NCBI GenBank assembly: GCA_944472155.2
Contig: OX235274.1
Span: forward strand, 39,616,052 to 39,680,051
Direction of reading: 5' to 3'
Length of the DNA: 64,000 nt
DNA from: Trichobilharzia szidati
Lineage: Eukaryota; Platyhelminthes; Trematoda; Strigeidida; Schistosomatidae
In this document: positions 63,291 to 64,000 of the stretch, one piece after another
Layout: each line of letters begins with the position of its first letter
How positions within the stretch are numbered: position 1 is the stretch's first letter
Translations under genes and position numbers: made by a program
Notes under the pieces: model-generated
Database searches by the model: none
The model's input: the letters and a program-made list of their open reading frames with translations, nothing else
Told to the model about the DNA's origin: nothing

Positions 63291-64000
63291 TGTAGAAAAC
63301 AAAACCGTTACTTAAACTGGATTTCAGCACACGCGAACATTAATTCTCTGTCGAAATATTATGCTTCAATGATTCTGAAGACTACAATTTCAATTAGTTG
63401 AAAATACGCATTAAAAGTTTAAAAGACTGACTGATAGACAAATAGTATTCTTTTTGAAAAACTCGTCATCACTCTCTACATTTATATGACCATCATATTT
63501 AATGAAGTATTGGTATTAACAACATTAATGTCTTAAATTACATTGAATCACTGGTATCTACAGATAACATTTCGGAAGACATCAATAATACAACATTAGA
63601 TTGAATGTCAGATAAATTAAAAGAAGTAACACAGAATTTATGAATTTATAAGTTCCACAGCACACTGAGGTAGCAATAGTGACCGGAGCTGTTTATTTTG
63701 CTCTCAGAGCTCAGGTTGTTTAAAGCAAATTGAAATGGCCACTACTGTTTGGAATGTTTGGTATCTCGAGGCCTTTGGTAATGTATTTGATACCCGATAG
63801 ACGATAGAGCTAACTAACTTTGTGGCCTGTTTAGATGAGGGGATCCAATATAGAAGTGTTGACGATTTTAACTACACCTTTATTTAGCCACACTGTTAGG
63901 TGTTCCCGAACACGAAAATTAGCTTCCTAGGGAAATGGCCAATATAACTAGCTCCACAGGAGCAGTTGAATTAATAGATATAATTAGAGTTCGCTATCCT
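63291..64000. other. No recognisable feature; a repeat at the end
   Basis: AT-rich. The last 55 bases (CTCCACAGGAGCAGTTGAAT) resemble 56515-56560, so an unidentified repeat starts here and runs off the window. Confidence 0.4.

Noticed and set aside
1..64000. CRISPR arrays, operons or bacterial features
   Set aside because: No regularly spaced direct repeats, and gene structure and repeats are animal-type.

Overview
The window is AT-rich, intron-containing animal DNA and reads as a stretch of a blood-fluke (Schistosoma-type) genome. Three things point there: a kinesin gene split over several kilobases of introns, a dense mix of Penelope-like, RTE-like, CR1/SR1-like and Gypsy retroelements, and S. 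mansoni-alpha-type SINEs carrying a hammerhead ribozyme. Species is not resolvable from sequence alone. A 99-base run of N lies at 8886-8984.

Host gene. The only host protein gene I can support is a kinesin motor on the + strand. Five exons (42018-42364, 45895-46105, 51629-51967, 57385-57690, 60076-60235) join in frame into about 454 residues: a complete motor domain followed by the start of a coiled coil. The best family match is KIF17/OSM-3 (kinesin-2, ciliary transport). The gene has no stop here and must continue beyond the window. Its introns (about 3.5, 5.5, 5.4 and 2.4 kb) are largely made of inserted elements.

Retroelements. Penelope-like elements (PLEs; reverse transcriptase plus GIY-YIG endonuclease) dominate. 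I separate six lineages, called a to f: a (1187-2500, 50500-51590), b (9655-12850, 30040-32075), c (13742-14255, 52205-53600), d (27130-28300, 48475-50230, 61600-62290), e (2890-4950) and f (1-1080, 28536-29560). Non-LTR elements fall into RTE-1 (seven copies), RTE-2 (an almost undamaged copy at 10245-12164, a short copy at 30291-30927 and a very old one at 40560-41345), CR1/SR1-like (5812-7192, 15925-17245, 58437-59830) and one separate RT relic at 43270-43750. LTR elements are Gypsy fragments at 34700-35800 and 54250-56147, a solo LTR of the second family at 22527-22818, another LTR insertion at 47162-47619, and an inverted pair of an unrelated LTR at 32719-33120 and 39435-39832. A short Merlin/ISXO2-like transposase relic lies near 38246-38400. 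Two tRNA-headed SINE families (SINE-A, SINE-B) and Sm-alpha-like SINEs are scattered throughout.

The layers can be ordered from target-site duplications: RTE-2 into PLE-b (13 bp and 10 bp), SINE-A into SINE-B (13 bp), SINE-A into RTE-1 (11 bp), an LTR into SINE-A (4 bp), and a solo LTR next to a SINE-A fragment (4 bp). The most unusual object is at 14607-15555: a fold-back insertion with near-identical arms of about 385 bp, each carrying a hammerhead-like fold, flanked by a perfect 13-bp duplication. The same fold architecture, with a palindromic stem III, is also visible in SINE-B and in the Sm-alpha-like copies. Three repeat classes in one window therefore carry related self-cleaving RNA folds.
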